From Capsicum annuum (Eukaryota > Streptophyta > Magnoliopsida > Solanales > Solanaceae): a stretch of 64,000 nt of DNA. The notes under the pieces were generated by a model. That model was given only the letters and a program-made list of their open reading frames with translations. It had not been told where the DNA came from and ran no database searches. The position numbers and the translations under genes are program-made. Every line of letters starts with the position of its first letter. The stretch's first letter is position 1. The stretch lies in the NCBI RefSeq assembly GCF_002878395.1, contig NC_061115.1:149149065-149213064 (forward strand). Direction: 5' to 3'. Below, in pieces: positions 1 through 11,629 of the stretch.

Positions 1-69
1 ACACCCTTTTGATATTAACTTTCAGGCCTTAAGGTAAGATATGAAATAACCTTTAGGAGATACAGGGCG

Positions 70-2530
70 CCTGGTGGTTCTCCAAGATTGACCTTAGATT
101 GGGATATCATTAGTTGAAAGTTAAGGAGCAAGATATTTATGTTGTTTAGACTGACAAATGGTCCTGCAACCTTTATGGATTTGATGAACAGATTTTTCAA
201 ACAATATTTGGATATATTTGTTGACATACTGGTGTATTCCAGGAGTAAGGAAGAGCATGCAAATCACTTGAGAAAAGTACTGCAGACCTTCAAGGAATGT
301 TAATTATATGTGAAGTATGGTAAATGTGAATTTTTGTTGGAATCTGTTACCTTCTTGGGGGATGTTATTTTAGGGCTGGTATTCATGTAGATCCTCAAAA
401 GATTGATGCAGTAAAGCACTAACCTAGACCTATCACTCCATCCGATATCAGGAGCTTTTTAGGTTTGGCTGGGAACTATAAAATATTTGTTTAAGGGCTC
501 TCCTCTATAGCCACACCATTGACTAAGTTGACCCAAAATAAAGTAAAGTTTACATGGTCAGATATGTATGAAAAGAGTTCTTAAGAGTTGAAAGATAGAT
601 TGACATCGGCTCCGGTGTTAGCCTTGCCAGAAAGGGTTAGATGGATTTGTGGTATATTATGATGCTTCAAGAGTTAGGATAGGTTGTGTATTGATGTAGA
701 ATGAAAAATTGATAGCCTATGCTTCTAGGCAACTTAAGGATCATAAAAAGAACTACCCAACTCACGACTTAGAATTAGCTGCTATAGTTTTTTCTTTGAA
801 AATTTGGAGGCACTACCTTTATAGTGTGTATGTTGATTTTTTCATTGACTATAAGAGCCTTCAGTATGTATTTACTCAGTGAGAGTTGAATCTTTATTAG
901 AGAATGTTGTTGGAGTTGTTGAAAGTTATGACATGAGTGTTCTCTATCATTCGGTTAAGGATGATGTGGTGGATGACGCACTGAGTAGGTTTTTCATGGG
1001 TAGTGTAGCCCATGTGAAGGAGAAACGACGAGAATTGTCCAAAGAAGTGTATAGATTATCCCATTTTAGATTTTATTTGCTCGACACTGATGGTGGGGGA
1101 GTAGTAGTTCAGAATAGTTTAGAATCATCATTGGAAGTAGAAGTGAAAGAGAAGCAGTGGAATGATCCTATCTTAACCAAACATTGGAAGCAGTCCATCA
1201 GCAGAATGTTGAGGTTTTCTCCAAGGGGGAGATGGTGTACTTGAAATCAGGGTAGACTTTACATTTCAAATGTAGAAAAGTTACGGGGAAGGATATTAGC
1301 TGAGGCTCATGATTCTAATTATTCCATTCATCCGAGTTCTACTAAAATATATTGAGACCTATGAGACATTTATTGGTGGGCTGGCATTAAAAGGGACTTA
1401 GCAGAGGTTGTGGTAAAATCTCTGAATTATTAGCAAGTAAAGGTTGAACACCAAATATCGGAAGGTATTATGCAAGAGATTAATATTTCTACTTGGAAGT
1501 GGTTATTAGTGAATATGGATTTCATCACAGGTTTGTGTCATACAAGACATTAGCATGATTCGATTTGGGTCATAATAGATTGAATGACTAAGTCAACCCA
1601 TTTCCTACCAGTCAAGACTTCAGATACTACAAAGGATTATGCCAGAATGTATATCCAGGAGTTAGTAAGGCTTCATGGGATACCCTTATCCATTATTTCA
1701 GCCAGAGGCATGCAGTTTACTTCATAGTTCTATCAGTCTTTTCAGAAGGGACTTGGTATAAAGGTTAAGCTTAGTACTATATTTCACCCACAGATTAATG
1801 GTCAAGATGTGCGCGCAATCTAGACATTAGAAATGTTTAGAGAATGCGTTTTAGACTTTAAATGGAATTGGGACTATCATTTACCCTTGATTGAGTTCGC
1901 TTACAATAATAGTTATCACGCTAGCATTTAGATGGCTCCATTTGAAGTGTTGTATGGACGTATGTAAAGGTCACCTACAGGTTGTTTCGTGGTTGGTGAA
2001 GCAACTTTAATCGGGTCGAATTCTATTCTTAAAGCTATGGAAAAAGTTCAGTTGATATATGAGAGATTTAAAATTACTCAACGCCATTAGAAATCATATG
2101 CTGATATAAGGAGGAGAGAGCTCAAGTTTGAAGTAGGGATAATAAGAATTAGAAATAAAGGGAAGTTGAGTCTGTAATTTTTTGGTCCCTATGAGATAAT
2201 GAAGTGTGTAGGAGAGATTGCTTATGAATTGAATCTTCCATCAAGTTAGCTGCAGTTCATCCTATGATCCATGTTTCAATGCTTAAGAAGTGTATTGGAA
2301 ATTTATCCTTAATAGTTTCCCTAGAGAGTATTGGGATCAAATATAAATTATCATATGAGGAGATTCTGGTTGAGATACTCGATAGGCAGGTCTGAAGGCT
2401 AAGAAATAAAGAAGTAGCATATGTAAAAGTTCTTTGGAGAAACCAATTGGTTGAAAGGGATGATTAGGAAGCTGAAGCAGACATGAAGACAAAGTATCCT
2501 CATCTCTTTTCATCCAGTACCATTCCTACC
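70..2530 (+). pseudogene. pol: gypsy pol remnant of E1 (RT, RNase H, integrase, chromodomain)
   Basis: Seen in translation: RT motif SWFSKIDLRLGYHQL near 75-120, then [15 protein letters not shown] near 150-195, with the catalytic YIDD-like core degraded to FVDI (about 217-230). RNase H is recognisable at about 640-860 (YYDASRVRIGCVLM, AYASRQL). Integrase runs from about 1320 to 2000. Its zinc finger lost both cysteines (Ser, and Tyr followed by a stop), the second catalytic Asp is Ala in SARG near 1700, and the Glu region reads GQDVR. A chromodomain-like tail ends near 2500. Many in-frame stops are present; several are CAG-to-TAG by comparison with the family (for example before HDSIW and before MAP). 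A clearly dead polyprotein gene. Confidence 0.9.
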
Positions 2531-2737
2531 TAAGGTAAAGTGTTATTTCTAGCAAATTGTTTATCTCCTTAAGTCCATTTAAGTGATTCTATATCGTATG
2601 TTGTGTTATAAGAAATTGAATCCTTGTAATAGTGGTAAACTTGATTGGAAAATTATGAGTGAAGGTACTGATTTTTGGTAAATTTCTAGTCCTAGACTAA
2701 TCATATTTGAGAATGAATGTTTTCCAAGGGGAGATAA

Positions 2738-4471
2738 AGTAATACCTTGTGTTTGGGAGTTTTTGTGCATCATATAACTTCTCTCTTAAGTCGTACCTAC
2801 ACTATACGAATGGCATGTTATAGTCATATGCAAGACAGTATGGTAGGGTAAACTTTCTATTGTGGATACGACTCTACCCCTAGAAGTTATTAGTAGGGTA
2901 TGAGTAGTATGATGTAAAGTTATACATTCATCAGTATAATCTTCCTAAGGTTCTATCCAAGGTATGAGTGAGGGGTTAAGAGCCATATAAAGATGATACT
3001 AGTCATAAGTGGAACTCGTATGTTGACCAGTGTGTGTCTCCTAGAGACTTCCAAGCTTACGAGTCATAGAGGCTAGTCGTACCGTTGCATACGAGTCGTA
3101 TAGTAGACTCATAAAGACTGGTGAGTAAATTCTGAGAAGTTGAGTTAAGGGGATTTTTAATCTTTTTATCTTTATAACTCCCAACCCATGACCCTATACT
3201 AAGGAGAGGCATTACTTTTCCCCCTTTTTCCATTGATTAAACCACATAAAATCTCCCATTCCATTCTCAAGAACAAGATTAGGGTTTTTCTCAAGATCAT
3301 CTCCCAAGTCTCAAAGGTCAAGTTTACTTCACCAAGCCAAGAACTTCGAGGTATGTGGGGTTTGTGAAAAAGGATATTCTTTCATCCTTATTCCCAAAAC
3401 TTATTTTAAAGTGAAAGTTATATGATTTGCATTTAGGGTTCATACCCAAATTATCTTGTCTTGAGCTTATGAAATTATCACGTGATTGAAGTAATAAAGT
3501 GCATAAATGTTCTCATCTATTTATGTTTTGACTTGAAGATTCTCTATTATGATTTGAATATCATGAGTTTAATTTGAAACATTGATTAAAGATTTCTAAT
3601 TGAGCTTCAGCATGATATTGTATTACAAGTTATATTATAGAAAGTATGAGATTTAAGGCTTAAGTATAAGCACTAAGTTTACAAGAAAGTTTGATCTTTT
3701 GATTCAATGCCAAGACTTGAAATCCACAATTGTTCATCTTGATTATGATTTAAAGTAAAGATAAGCATAATTAGTTTCTAGTGTACAAACCCTTATGTTA
3801 TTTTAAGGTGGATTTCTTAAATATGAGCACATATATGTATATACTTTGGGAGTACTATTTAGCATCGAGAAGGAAATGCAGATGAGCATATCATAAATTC
3901 CCGGAAACTACCAGCCAACGTAGGTTGAGATTTTCCCAATATGGATGAAGTTAAGGATAGTGATAACTAATTTAAGGTTCTAGTTCGATGGGAAGGGTAG
4001 AACAGCTCTCTCCAACGTGGTTAAGACGTTGGACTCCATGATCGCTCTCATGGTTTATGTTGGTTTGAAGAATTTCCCATTAGAAGGATTAAAACTAATG
4101 ATTTTTGAGAAACTAAGCACTATGGCTCACTAAGTTACTCATTTTCTTCATGATTTAAGATTTATGATCTTGTAGATTTTAAGTTTTACTCAAGTCCAAG
4201 GTGATCCATTTACGTTTAGCTTGCATCATTTGAAAGTTTGTAAACTTATTCATTTATTGTTTTACTCATGCATTTACCCCCACATGCTCAACACATTCCA
4301 GAGGTACTGATCCACATATATGTTTGTGTGCTACATTGTCTTACAACGTAGATTTCTTCATATGATAGACATCCTAATTACGTGAGTTCTGAACTGAAAA
4401 GATATCATGGGTTAGCTTAGGGCTATTCATAGACCTGAGAACTATGTGACATCCAGGGGTTTTCTTGTGGC
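2738..4471 (+). repeat. 3' LTR of E1
   Basis: Starts directly after the purine-rich tract at 2724-2737, with AGTAATACC in place of the expected TGTAATACC. It ends near 4471 (CATTATA for CATTACA), after which element A coding sequence resumes. The 3' part (GGGTTAGCTT, then GTGACATCC) resembles the end of the D LTR at 49288-49360 on the other strand, so the two families are related. U3 holds a cluster of the word ATACGACTC/GAGTCGTAT (2866-2874, 3056-3068, 3089-3101). A TATA-like box follows at 3171. Confidence 0.75.
3171..3178 (+). promoter_or_regulatory. TATA-like box in the E1 LTR
   Basis: TTTATAAC followed by TCCCAACCC, the usual arrangement at the U3/R border of plant gypsy LTRs. It lies about 70 bp downstream of the last ATACGAGTCGTAT word. 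No start site can be proven from sequence. Confidence 0.45.
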
Positions 4472-5939
4472 ATTATATCTTAGAATTTGTCTCTTATATT
4501 CTAAGGATGGTGGTATGTTTGTGCAAGAGGTGGTGAAGTTATCTCTTAGTGCTAAAATAAAGGAGAAACAAATATTGGATCCTATCTTGATGCAAATCAA
4601 GGCTGATGTGGGTAGGCAGAAGGTGATGGCTTTTGAGATTGGTGATGATAGTATCTTGAGGTACCAATTAATACTGTATGTTCCTGATGTGGATGGGCTG
4701 GGAGGTAGAATTTTTGTCAAAGCTCGTGAGTCATGTTATTAGTTCATCCTGGTTCGACTAAGATGTATCATGACCTTTAGGATATTTATTGGTGGAATAA
4801 CATAAAGAGTGATGTGGCTAATTTTGTGGCGAAGTGTATGGTATGTCAACAAGTGAAAGTGGAACACATGAGGCCTGGTGGGTTTTCTCAAGAAATTTAG
4901 TTTCTTGGGTGGAAATGGGAAGTGATAAATATGGATTTTGTTATCGGTCTTCCGCGATCTCAAAATTAGTTTTATTCTATTTGGGTCATTGTGGATAGGA
5001 TGACTAAGTCTACTCACTTCTTGCTGGTGAGGATTAATTTCTCTGTTGAGAATTATGTAAGGTTGTTTGTTCAAGAGGTCGTGAAGTTGCATGGTTCTCT
5101 AATTTCCACTATTTTTGATCGTGGAACTCAGTTCTCATTTAATTGTTGTCATTCATTTTAGTGAGCTTTGGGGATTAAGGTGACCCTTAGTACCATTTTC
5201 CACCCACAGATAAATGGATAAAAGAAGAGGACCATTCAGACTTTAGGTGGTGGTTGGGTTGATCATTTTCCTTTTGTAGAGTTTGCGTACAATAATAGTT
5301 ATCACTCTGTTCAAGGCATTGTATGGTAGAAGGTGTATATCTTCTATGAAATGGTTTGAAGTTTGTAAGATGAGGTCATTTGATCATGATTTACTTCATC
5401 TAGAACCAAAAAAGGTAAAGGTGATTTGGGATAGGCTTAGGTCTACCCAAAGTTACCAAAAGTCCTATTCAGATATGAGTCGAAGGGATTTAGAGTTTGA
5501 TGTGGGTGATTAGGTGCTCTTGAAGGTATCTCCCATGAAGGGAGTGATGCATTTTTGGAAGAAGGGGAGGCTTAGTCCTCATTACTTTGGTCCTTATTTG
5601 ATTTTGAAAATAGTAGGAAAGGTTGCCTATAAGTTAGAATTGCCTACAAGTTTGGTTCCCATTCACCCTGTGTTTCATGTTCCCATGTTGATAAAATGTG
5701 TAGGTGATCCCTCCTTGGTGGTTCCATTTAAGTATGTGGGTGTCTCAGATTCCCTGTCTTACGAAGAGATCCCGATAGTGATTTTGGATAGACAAGTTCG
5801 TAGCTTATAGACTAAAGATGTGTTATTGGTAAAGGCCCTTTGGAGGAACTATAAAGTAGAAAAAGCCACTTGGGAAGCAGAAAAAGATATGAAGGCTAAG
5901 TATCCATTTCTATTTTATGTAACGGATGAAAAAGCTTGA
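4472..5939 (+). pseudogene. pol: integrase and chromodomain remnant of element A
   Basis: The linker between RNase H and integrase is readable at 4475-4740 (KEKQILDPIL, then DGLGGRIF). The zinc finger is better preserved than in E1: HPGSTKMYHDL near 4745 and KCMVCQQVKVEH near 4835 keep both His and both Cys. The core keeps MDFVIGLPRS and FDRGTQF (second Asp intact), but the Glu region is damaged by a stop. From 5283 the C-terminal part is nearly intact: ALYGRRC, KVSPMKGVMHF, HPVFHVPML, then a chromodomain-like end (ALWRNYKVEKATWEAE) and stop at 5937-5939. One TAG at 5511-5513 replaces the Trp normally found before LLKVSP. An internal region near 5230-5330 is shortened. Confidence 0.9.
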
Positions 5940-6053
5940 CATATGAATTCCATTCTTTCTTGTTATTACTTGGGTTTATCCATTTATTCTGATACATTAT
6001 GGTTATTCTCGTGCAAAATATATCATAGCTCATCATTCGAGGATGAATGGTCT

Positions 6054-6063
6054 AAGGGGGGAT
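6054..6063 (+). other. polypurine tract of element A
   Basis: AAGGGGGGAT immediately before the LTR start TGTAACACCC. This is the primer site for plus-strand DNA synthesis in gypsy elements and fixes element polarity as +. Confidence 0.8.
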
Positions 6064-6438
6064 AATGTAACACCCTAAAATTTTGAGAAATTTATTTTTG
6101 ACCTTATCGTGCTTGAAATATCAATTTTTAACCCAAATTCTGTTAGGGGATGTTAAAAGGGTAACCCAGGAGAGTTTCAGAATTTTCAGACGGGGTTCAG
6201 GGAGATTTTAGACCCCAGAGGCAGCAAGCCTCCGTGATATGGGCATGCCAAGGAGGTTATCGTGGAGACTAACCTCGACACAGAGGCTGTGGTTCATGAT
6301 AGGATCCGTGACATAGAGGCTGGACCTCCGCCATAAGGTTTGTGCCATAGACCCGTGTATTTTTCTGTGGCTATTTTGTTGTTTTAAAAAGGGATAAGGG
6401 GTAGAAGGGTCCTTTCACCCATGCACGATTTTTAATCT

Positions 6439-6446
6439 CTATAAGG
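6439..6446 (+). promoter_or_regulatory. TATA-like box in the A LTR
   Basis: CTATAAGG, about 80 bp downstream of the GAGGC word cluster and in the place expected for the LTR promoter. Position and composition are the only support. Confidence 0.4.
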
Positions 6447-7740
6447 GTTTATTTTCATCAGTTTTCATCCTACGAAGTTCATTCTTATTACCCTCAATCA
6501 TTCTCTCTTCAAGTCCCTTTTTAAACTTAAGGCTAGGGCTTAAGGAGGCGATCATCTAAGGTCCTAAGGGAGTTATTTTCATTGAATTGCTTTGCAATTA
6601 AGGCATGTATCTCTTTTCCTTGAACTTACATTTTCTTAATGGCATAGAATTGGTTATTATTCATGGTTTTAATAATGAGTTTTGAACTATGGGTTGAGGG
6701 TTTAAATGATTTCCCATGGTTTATTATATAACAATTATGCTTTATTTATAATTTTGGAACATTGTGGAATGGATAGAATGGTAATTAAATAGAGAGGTCA
6801 CAGTTAATCCCTAATTTGACAGTTTTTGCTTTGGTATATGGTTTGGAAATAATGTGCCCTCAACCTGTTTGTGAAATTTTCAATGAATAAGCTTTCATCA
6901 CCAAGTTTGGTTTGCTCACTTGTATTAATGCATTGGTATGAAAATGATTGGTTTGGTCTACTTCCTTAAAACTAATGCATGGCATAAATAGATAGACGGA
7001 TAAGGTTGGTTTTGAAAACCTTGTGGGGTATGGTGGAATGCCCCAGGTGGATGATTTATGAAAACCTTATTGGGTATGAAAGAATCCCTCAAGTGATTTT
7101 AATAATAGTGTCTACGGGATATAAATGAATACCCTAAGTGTTGGCGTAATGACATTACTTGCAAGCTATAGTTGGTATAACGATACAACATAATAATGCC
7201 TTTTTAATTGACTCCTGGAGTTTGGTAAATGGGTTATGTGTTAAATTTTTTAATTGGGCTTAATAGGGGTTGTGTAGAAAAACCGTGAAGGTGTGAGTTT
7301 GAAAGATTGATATTGGAAACTCACATTTGCTGACGTGAGGTTTGTTCTTGATAACCTTGTGTTGGTGGGGTAAGAAGGAATCTCCCAAGTGTATACATGT
7401 ATGAATGTATCATAGTTGGCGAAGGGTACAACGGAATCCCCGGGCATCTATTATATTTCCAGTTAGTGTGGCTAACACATACTTGGGCTAGACCAAGGGG
7501 TTACAACTGGACCCATATAACTCATGGGTAGTTTAGATGATCAAGATACACAGTCTAGGTTAAAGTTTTAAAGTTCATGCTAATCCTTGTTCCCTTTCCC
7601 GGCATATGATTTATATATTTATATGTGTATGTATTGTATATGATGTTTTGCATTGGTTTTTAATGGTTTCTATATTATGAATCATGGCATTATTTGCGCC
7701 CTTATCCTTGATTTACATGCTAAACTGTCTTCAGATGTTG

Positions 7741-7824
7741 TATCCCCACGCAATGCAGGAACTAGCCATATCCCCACGCGATGCAAGAACTGGCCATATC
7801 CCCATGCGATGAAGAAACTTGCCA
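7741..7824 (+). repeat. 28-bp tandem repeat, three copies, in the A LTR
   Basis: The unit begins TATCCCCACGC and contains GATGCAAGAACTGGCCA. Copies start at 7741, 7769 and 7797. The third is most diverged (CCCATGCGATGAAG). Confidence 0.85.
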
Positions 7825-8235
7825 TACTTCTACTCTTCCTACATAGTGACTAGTTGTTCGTGCTTAGTTTATGAGTTGAATAAGTAGTGAGCTTTCATCA
7901 TTTGGAAGACTTTATTTCATGTATTGGTTTTTTATGTCTTGGACTTTATTTCAAATTTGTTTTGGCTATGGTCAGAGGCATGTCCCAACACATTATTGAT
8001 ACTCAGTTTTGTTAGAGACTTTGTGGATACTGTGGACATTGGTATTGTGGATATTTTTGGATGTTGATTCAAAATAGATTCTTCTTGGATTTCTTGTTAT
8101 GTTTTATCTTTTATTAGTATTCATCCACAACTAGGTGTTCTTGGTTGTAATGGAATAGGCTCAGGGGGCGGTCTTCGATCCTAGGTGGACTTGGGATGCC
8201 TATTAGGGCCAAGCCCTGGTTTGGGTCATGATAAT

Positions 8236-8355
8236 TTCCCTGGTATGCCTTTGAATTGTGATGTGGTTTTTGTTATTGATATATAGTCGGGCACTAAGCC
8301 CATTTCTATTCCTCCCTATAGGATGACCCCTACTGAGTTGGATAAAATAAAGGAG
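8236..8355 (+). pseudogene. pol: RT fragment of element B, left of the ATH insertion
   Basis: Translates as FPGMP, then VIDI, a TAG stop, [23 protein letters not shown] in two stretches, the typical stretch just before the RT domain of chromodomain-type gypsy pol. The same frame continues at 34478 as KEKLKDLLSKDIIRP, 26 kb away, which shows that everything between is an insertion. Only AGGAG is repeated at the two edges (8351-8355 and 34478-34482). The left edge is bounded by the A LTR. Confidence 0.88.
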
Positions 8356-9173
8356 TGTTGCACCCAAGCGCATACGTGGTCCACCAAAGTAATATAGTGG
8401 TCTTAAATAAAGCTGAATATCGATCCCATAGGGACTAGTGCTAAGCAACTATATAATTAAAGTTCAACTATTATGATTAAATCAGTACGAACCTAACCAC
8501 AAGAATTTTAGAGTGACGAGTAACAGTAAACTTAACAATGCAGTAAAGTAAAGGTTTGAATAATAAATAGGGAGAAACCAGGGTTAAGGCACTACGAACA
8601 ATCATACTATATTTTTTAACTTCATTGGTTAGGTTACTTGTCTTGGTTGTTGATTCACGGGGTTTATATTATGACTATGGTCTTCTTAGCCTATAATCAC
8701 CTATCTAACTTAGCCCCACAACTACATCGTTGAGCGGGGATGCGGGAACTAAGTTAAATGCATTCATATTTCATATCGTAATTGAAAAAAATATGACAAC
8801 GTCATTCAATTATAAGATTATAAACCCATTCCACCTATCCCGCGTTCTATCCTCTCATTCCTTCTTCTGGGTTCACAAGATGACTATGCATGTATTCTAA
8901 GGGTATCAAATCCTCAAAATAGTAATAATAAGGATAAATAAACAACCAATAATGATAAAAAAAACAATAACCAAGTCAATTCATAACAATAATACTCATG
9001 CTCTTGGCCTTAACCCCGAAAAAGGGTGTTTAGCCACTCATGGATGTAACCGTAATCACAATGATTGAATACATGTTAAAATCCATAAAAAAATCAAATT
9101 AATGGAATAAAAAAACTAATTGAAGTGTTCTCTAGCCTCTCTTCAAGTCCCAAGATCGTCCAAGGTGTGAACA
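8356..9173 (-). repeat. ATH 3' LTR (left LTR), first part
   Basis: Starts TGTTGCACCC after the AGGAG duplication and runs in step with 32820-33682. It stops at the CACTA terminus, and its last three bases ACA (9171-9173) are the transposon target duplication. The matching sequence in the right LTR is continuous, so this half and 19866-20661 were once joined. Confidence 0.9.
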
Positions 9174-9201
9174 CACTACTAGAAAATAGGGATTTTGCGG
9201 C
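9174..9201 (+). repeat. left terminal inverted repeat of CACTA
   Basis: 28 bp; 22 of 28 positions match the inverted right end by hand alignment. Begins with the diagnostic CACTA. Confidence 0.92.
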
Positions 9202-10829
9202 AATTATTTAATGGAAATTAATCACTCACCGCTAATTAATTAAAGGTGAAACACTAGCAGCATTTCAACATTAGTTACTAAAATATATCTTTTTACCAAC
9301 AATAAAAATAATTCACCATAAAACGTCACTAACTAATCACAACTTTCCTCCTTTTATTTTTCCCACCATTTTTTTCTACTATAAGTAACTATTCCCTCCA
9401 ATTGATAATAACAATTCCCTCTAATTATTAATAAGTATAATTAGTTAAAAGTAAATCTTATATCACCTAGTAACCTCTCGAAGGTGCCGCTCACCATTCT
9501 TTAAGTCTCTTTCTTCACAGGTAAATTCACCATTGAATCTCACAAGATATTCACCATTGATTCTCAAAGATAATTTGCCATTGATTCTCGCTATTTTCTT
9601 CAATACAAGTTTTCAATTTCAATCACAACTAACTACTAATTTCAAATCTTCGGGTACAATTCTCAATCTTTCTAGGGTGACCCTAACACATAGCCATTGT
9701 GGAAATTTTCATTATATCTTAGAATTTCTATAATTGTGTTTTTGGGTTAAGTTTTATTGACTAATTGAATTTATCAAAATTGATTTGGAAAATCGTTTGA
9801 CGTTTGAAGGTTTGTTCTTAATTTTATTTTTTATTTATTTTTTCTTGTAGGTTTTACAGGAATCATTCAAGGTACCCAAATACTTGAGACGATTTGTAAT
9901 TTTGTAAAAGTATTTTTTTTTGTATTGCTAAGTACGGTGTGTGATATTGCCTGCTATTAATTTGATGGATAGTTGATTATTGCTTTATTTCCCCATTGAT
10001 TCATGAATTTATTACTCTTTTTGCTAAGTTATTAATATTTAAATCTTGTGCGATTGAATGATTTCTCTATTTCCCAACTAGTTTATGAACTGATTTCTTA
10101 TTTCGCTAAGTTATCGTTAGTATTCATATCTTGTTCTTGTAATATTATTTCTCTATGTTCAAAGATTGAACACTTTTCCTTGCCTCCCCATTTAGGTTGA
10201 ATTGTTGAACTTGAAACCAAGTCACGTTTCTAAGATCTTCAACTTTTAGTTTGCGATGACATTGTTTTAACGACTCCATCATTTGTATGGTTGGTAATTT
10301 GAAAATTACATTGTTCACTAATATTTTTTGTTGGAAGTTGTTGTAAATTAAAGACGAGAAGAAATTTATAAGCTCAATGTACATTCATGAGACTAGAACT
10401 AGATACCCTTTTTTTTAAATTGATAACATGTTTTGATTGTAAAATTTAATAAAGAATTCATATGGGTTGAATAACGAAACTAGATTCCTTTTTAACTGAA
10501 AATTTGGAATATACCTCGGTTGTTTTAACTTGTTTCAGGAGAAGTGTCCATGATAGTTTAGCTACACTTCCATATAATTATTATTAATGTTTTGAGCTAA
10601 TTCTTGAGGAAGTTTTATGCTGTAGCTTTAACTATTTGACAATTTTTTATAGTAAACTTTAACTAAACCATCACATTGAGTGAGTAATCTAAACTCCTGC
10701 TCTTTTTCACATAGTGGACAGCCGAGGAAAGTATAGGACTTTCATATGAGTTTTTGTGAGCTATCACTATCCAATATCCTGCTGTGTTGCTACACTTTTT
10801 AGCTTGCAGATTACAAGATTTATCAGTTG
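9202..10829. other. CACTA 5' non-coding region
   Basis: AT-rich, with degenerate subterminal motifs near the end (for example AATTATTTAATGG, CACCGCTAATTAATT). No convincing coding frame was seen; the short frames at 9533-9733 and 10145-10384 have no family signature. The promoter of the transposase transcript may lie here, but no TATA box stands out. Confidence 0.5.
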
Positions 10830-11468
10830 TTAGTCACTCTTGTACATCACCTCCTTGTCCAACCAAATAGGCCATAATCTGCCAAAACTTTTTGTAACTT
10901 TTCCCTCACCTATGGTGCTTATTTTTTGCCTCAAATAATCTACAGATGAATTACCTATATATCTTGGTGTTACCCCTGCTTCATCAATGTTGTTAGTACC
11001 TAATTTCTTCACAAATTCTCTGAAATCTATAGCAACAATATGAATAATCTTCACATCTTTAGTTTCACTTAATTTTTGCCTAGAATTTTCAAGTTCCAAT
11101 CGCATGATCAAAACTCGATCAAGAGTTGTAGCAAGTGCTGGTTTTAAGTTGTTTCACATACTTTCTTGTCAAGAGTTTGTCCAAATTTTCAATCATTATT
11201 CACTAAATCCAAGATTTATGATCACTTACAGGAGGTACCATATGTAAGTCCTCATCTTGTAATTTTTCTTGAACCCCTGTAGCAACAATTACTTTATCAA
11301 AGTTTCCTTCCTTTTCATTAACAAATGACACAACCCTTTTTTGAATAATTAATCTATTCCCAACCACTAAAGGATCACCAAAGATATTATTTGAATTACC
11401 TACAACTCTCCTCTTAGGTTTTTTGTCAATCAAATCAAGTTTTACTTTTACCTTAGTTGTACTAGGTC
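10830..11468 (-). pseudogene. unrecognised open frame antisense in CACTA, copy 1
   Basis: On the minus strand two stop-free stretches follow each other: 11468-11206 (contains RRVVGNSNNIFGDPLVVGN and VQEKLQDEDL) and 11111-10830 (contains LELENSRQKLSE and NNIDEAGVTPRYIG). Stops in the ~90 bases between them are absent from the second copy at 18354-18748. So the ancestor probably had one frame of over 200 codons. I do not recognise the family. It may be a captured host gene fragment or an accessory transposon gene. It is transcribed away from TNP2 if expressed at all. Confidence 0.5.
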
Positions 11469-11629
11469 TTAGTTTTTATTTAGTAGCTTTATTTATAGAT
11501 ATTGTATATCACATGTTGCTATAATGGAGTTTTGTTTTATAGTTTTTTTAATTTATTAAGTCCACCCTTTTTTACTAACATATCTTTAGTTCTTATAGTA
11601 AGTTTTTGAAAAATGAATATCTTAATGTC

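Larger units (their letters stand above)
1..4471 (+). mobile_element. Ty3/gypsy LTR retrotransposon E1, 3' part (chromodomain type)
   Basis: The left end of the window lies inside the reverse transcriptase of this element; its 5' LTR and gag are outside. Order visible: RT, RNase H, integrase, integrase C-terminal/chromodomain tail, purine tract, 3' LTR. That order is diagnostic of Ty3/gypsy, and the tail resembles the Tekay/Del chromovirus group. After the LTR the sequence resumes in the pol of another gypsy element (A), between its RNase H and integrase, so E1 was inserted there. The exact right edge is uncertain by about 10 bases because the terminal CA has mutated. It cannot be active: stops and lost catalytic residues run throughout. 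Confidence 0.88.
4472..8233 (+). mobile_element. Ty3/gypsy LTR retrotransposon A, 3' part
   Basis: Integrase plus chromodomain tail, purine tract and a full 3' LTR are present. The RT, gag and 5' LTR lie beyond E1, outside the window. At its right end B reverse transcriptase coding begins almost at once, so A is inserted in B. It encodes the same pol type as E1 but with a distinct LTR. Confidence 0.85.
6066..8233 (+). repeat. 3' LTR of element A
   Basis: About 2.17 kb from TGTAACACCC to CATGATA (mutated CATGACA). U3 carries a word cluster at 6217-6355 built on AGAGGC, CCTCCG and CCGTGACATAG. A TATA-like CTATAAGG lies at 6439. Around 7010-7460 a degenerate unit of about 40-50 bp recurs (AACCTT, GGGTAT, GGAAT, CAAGTG), and at 7741-7824 there is a 28-bp triplet repeat. 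B coding sequence starts within three bases of the right end. Confidence 0.78.

Noticed and set aside
4739..5092. 117-residue frame on the minus strand
   Set aside because: Antisense shadow of the element A integrase, which reads clearly on the plus strand.
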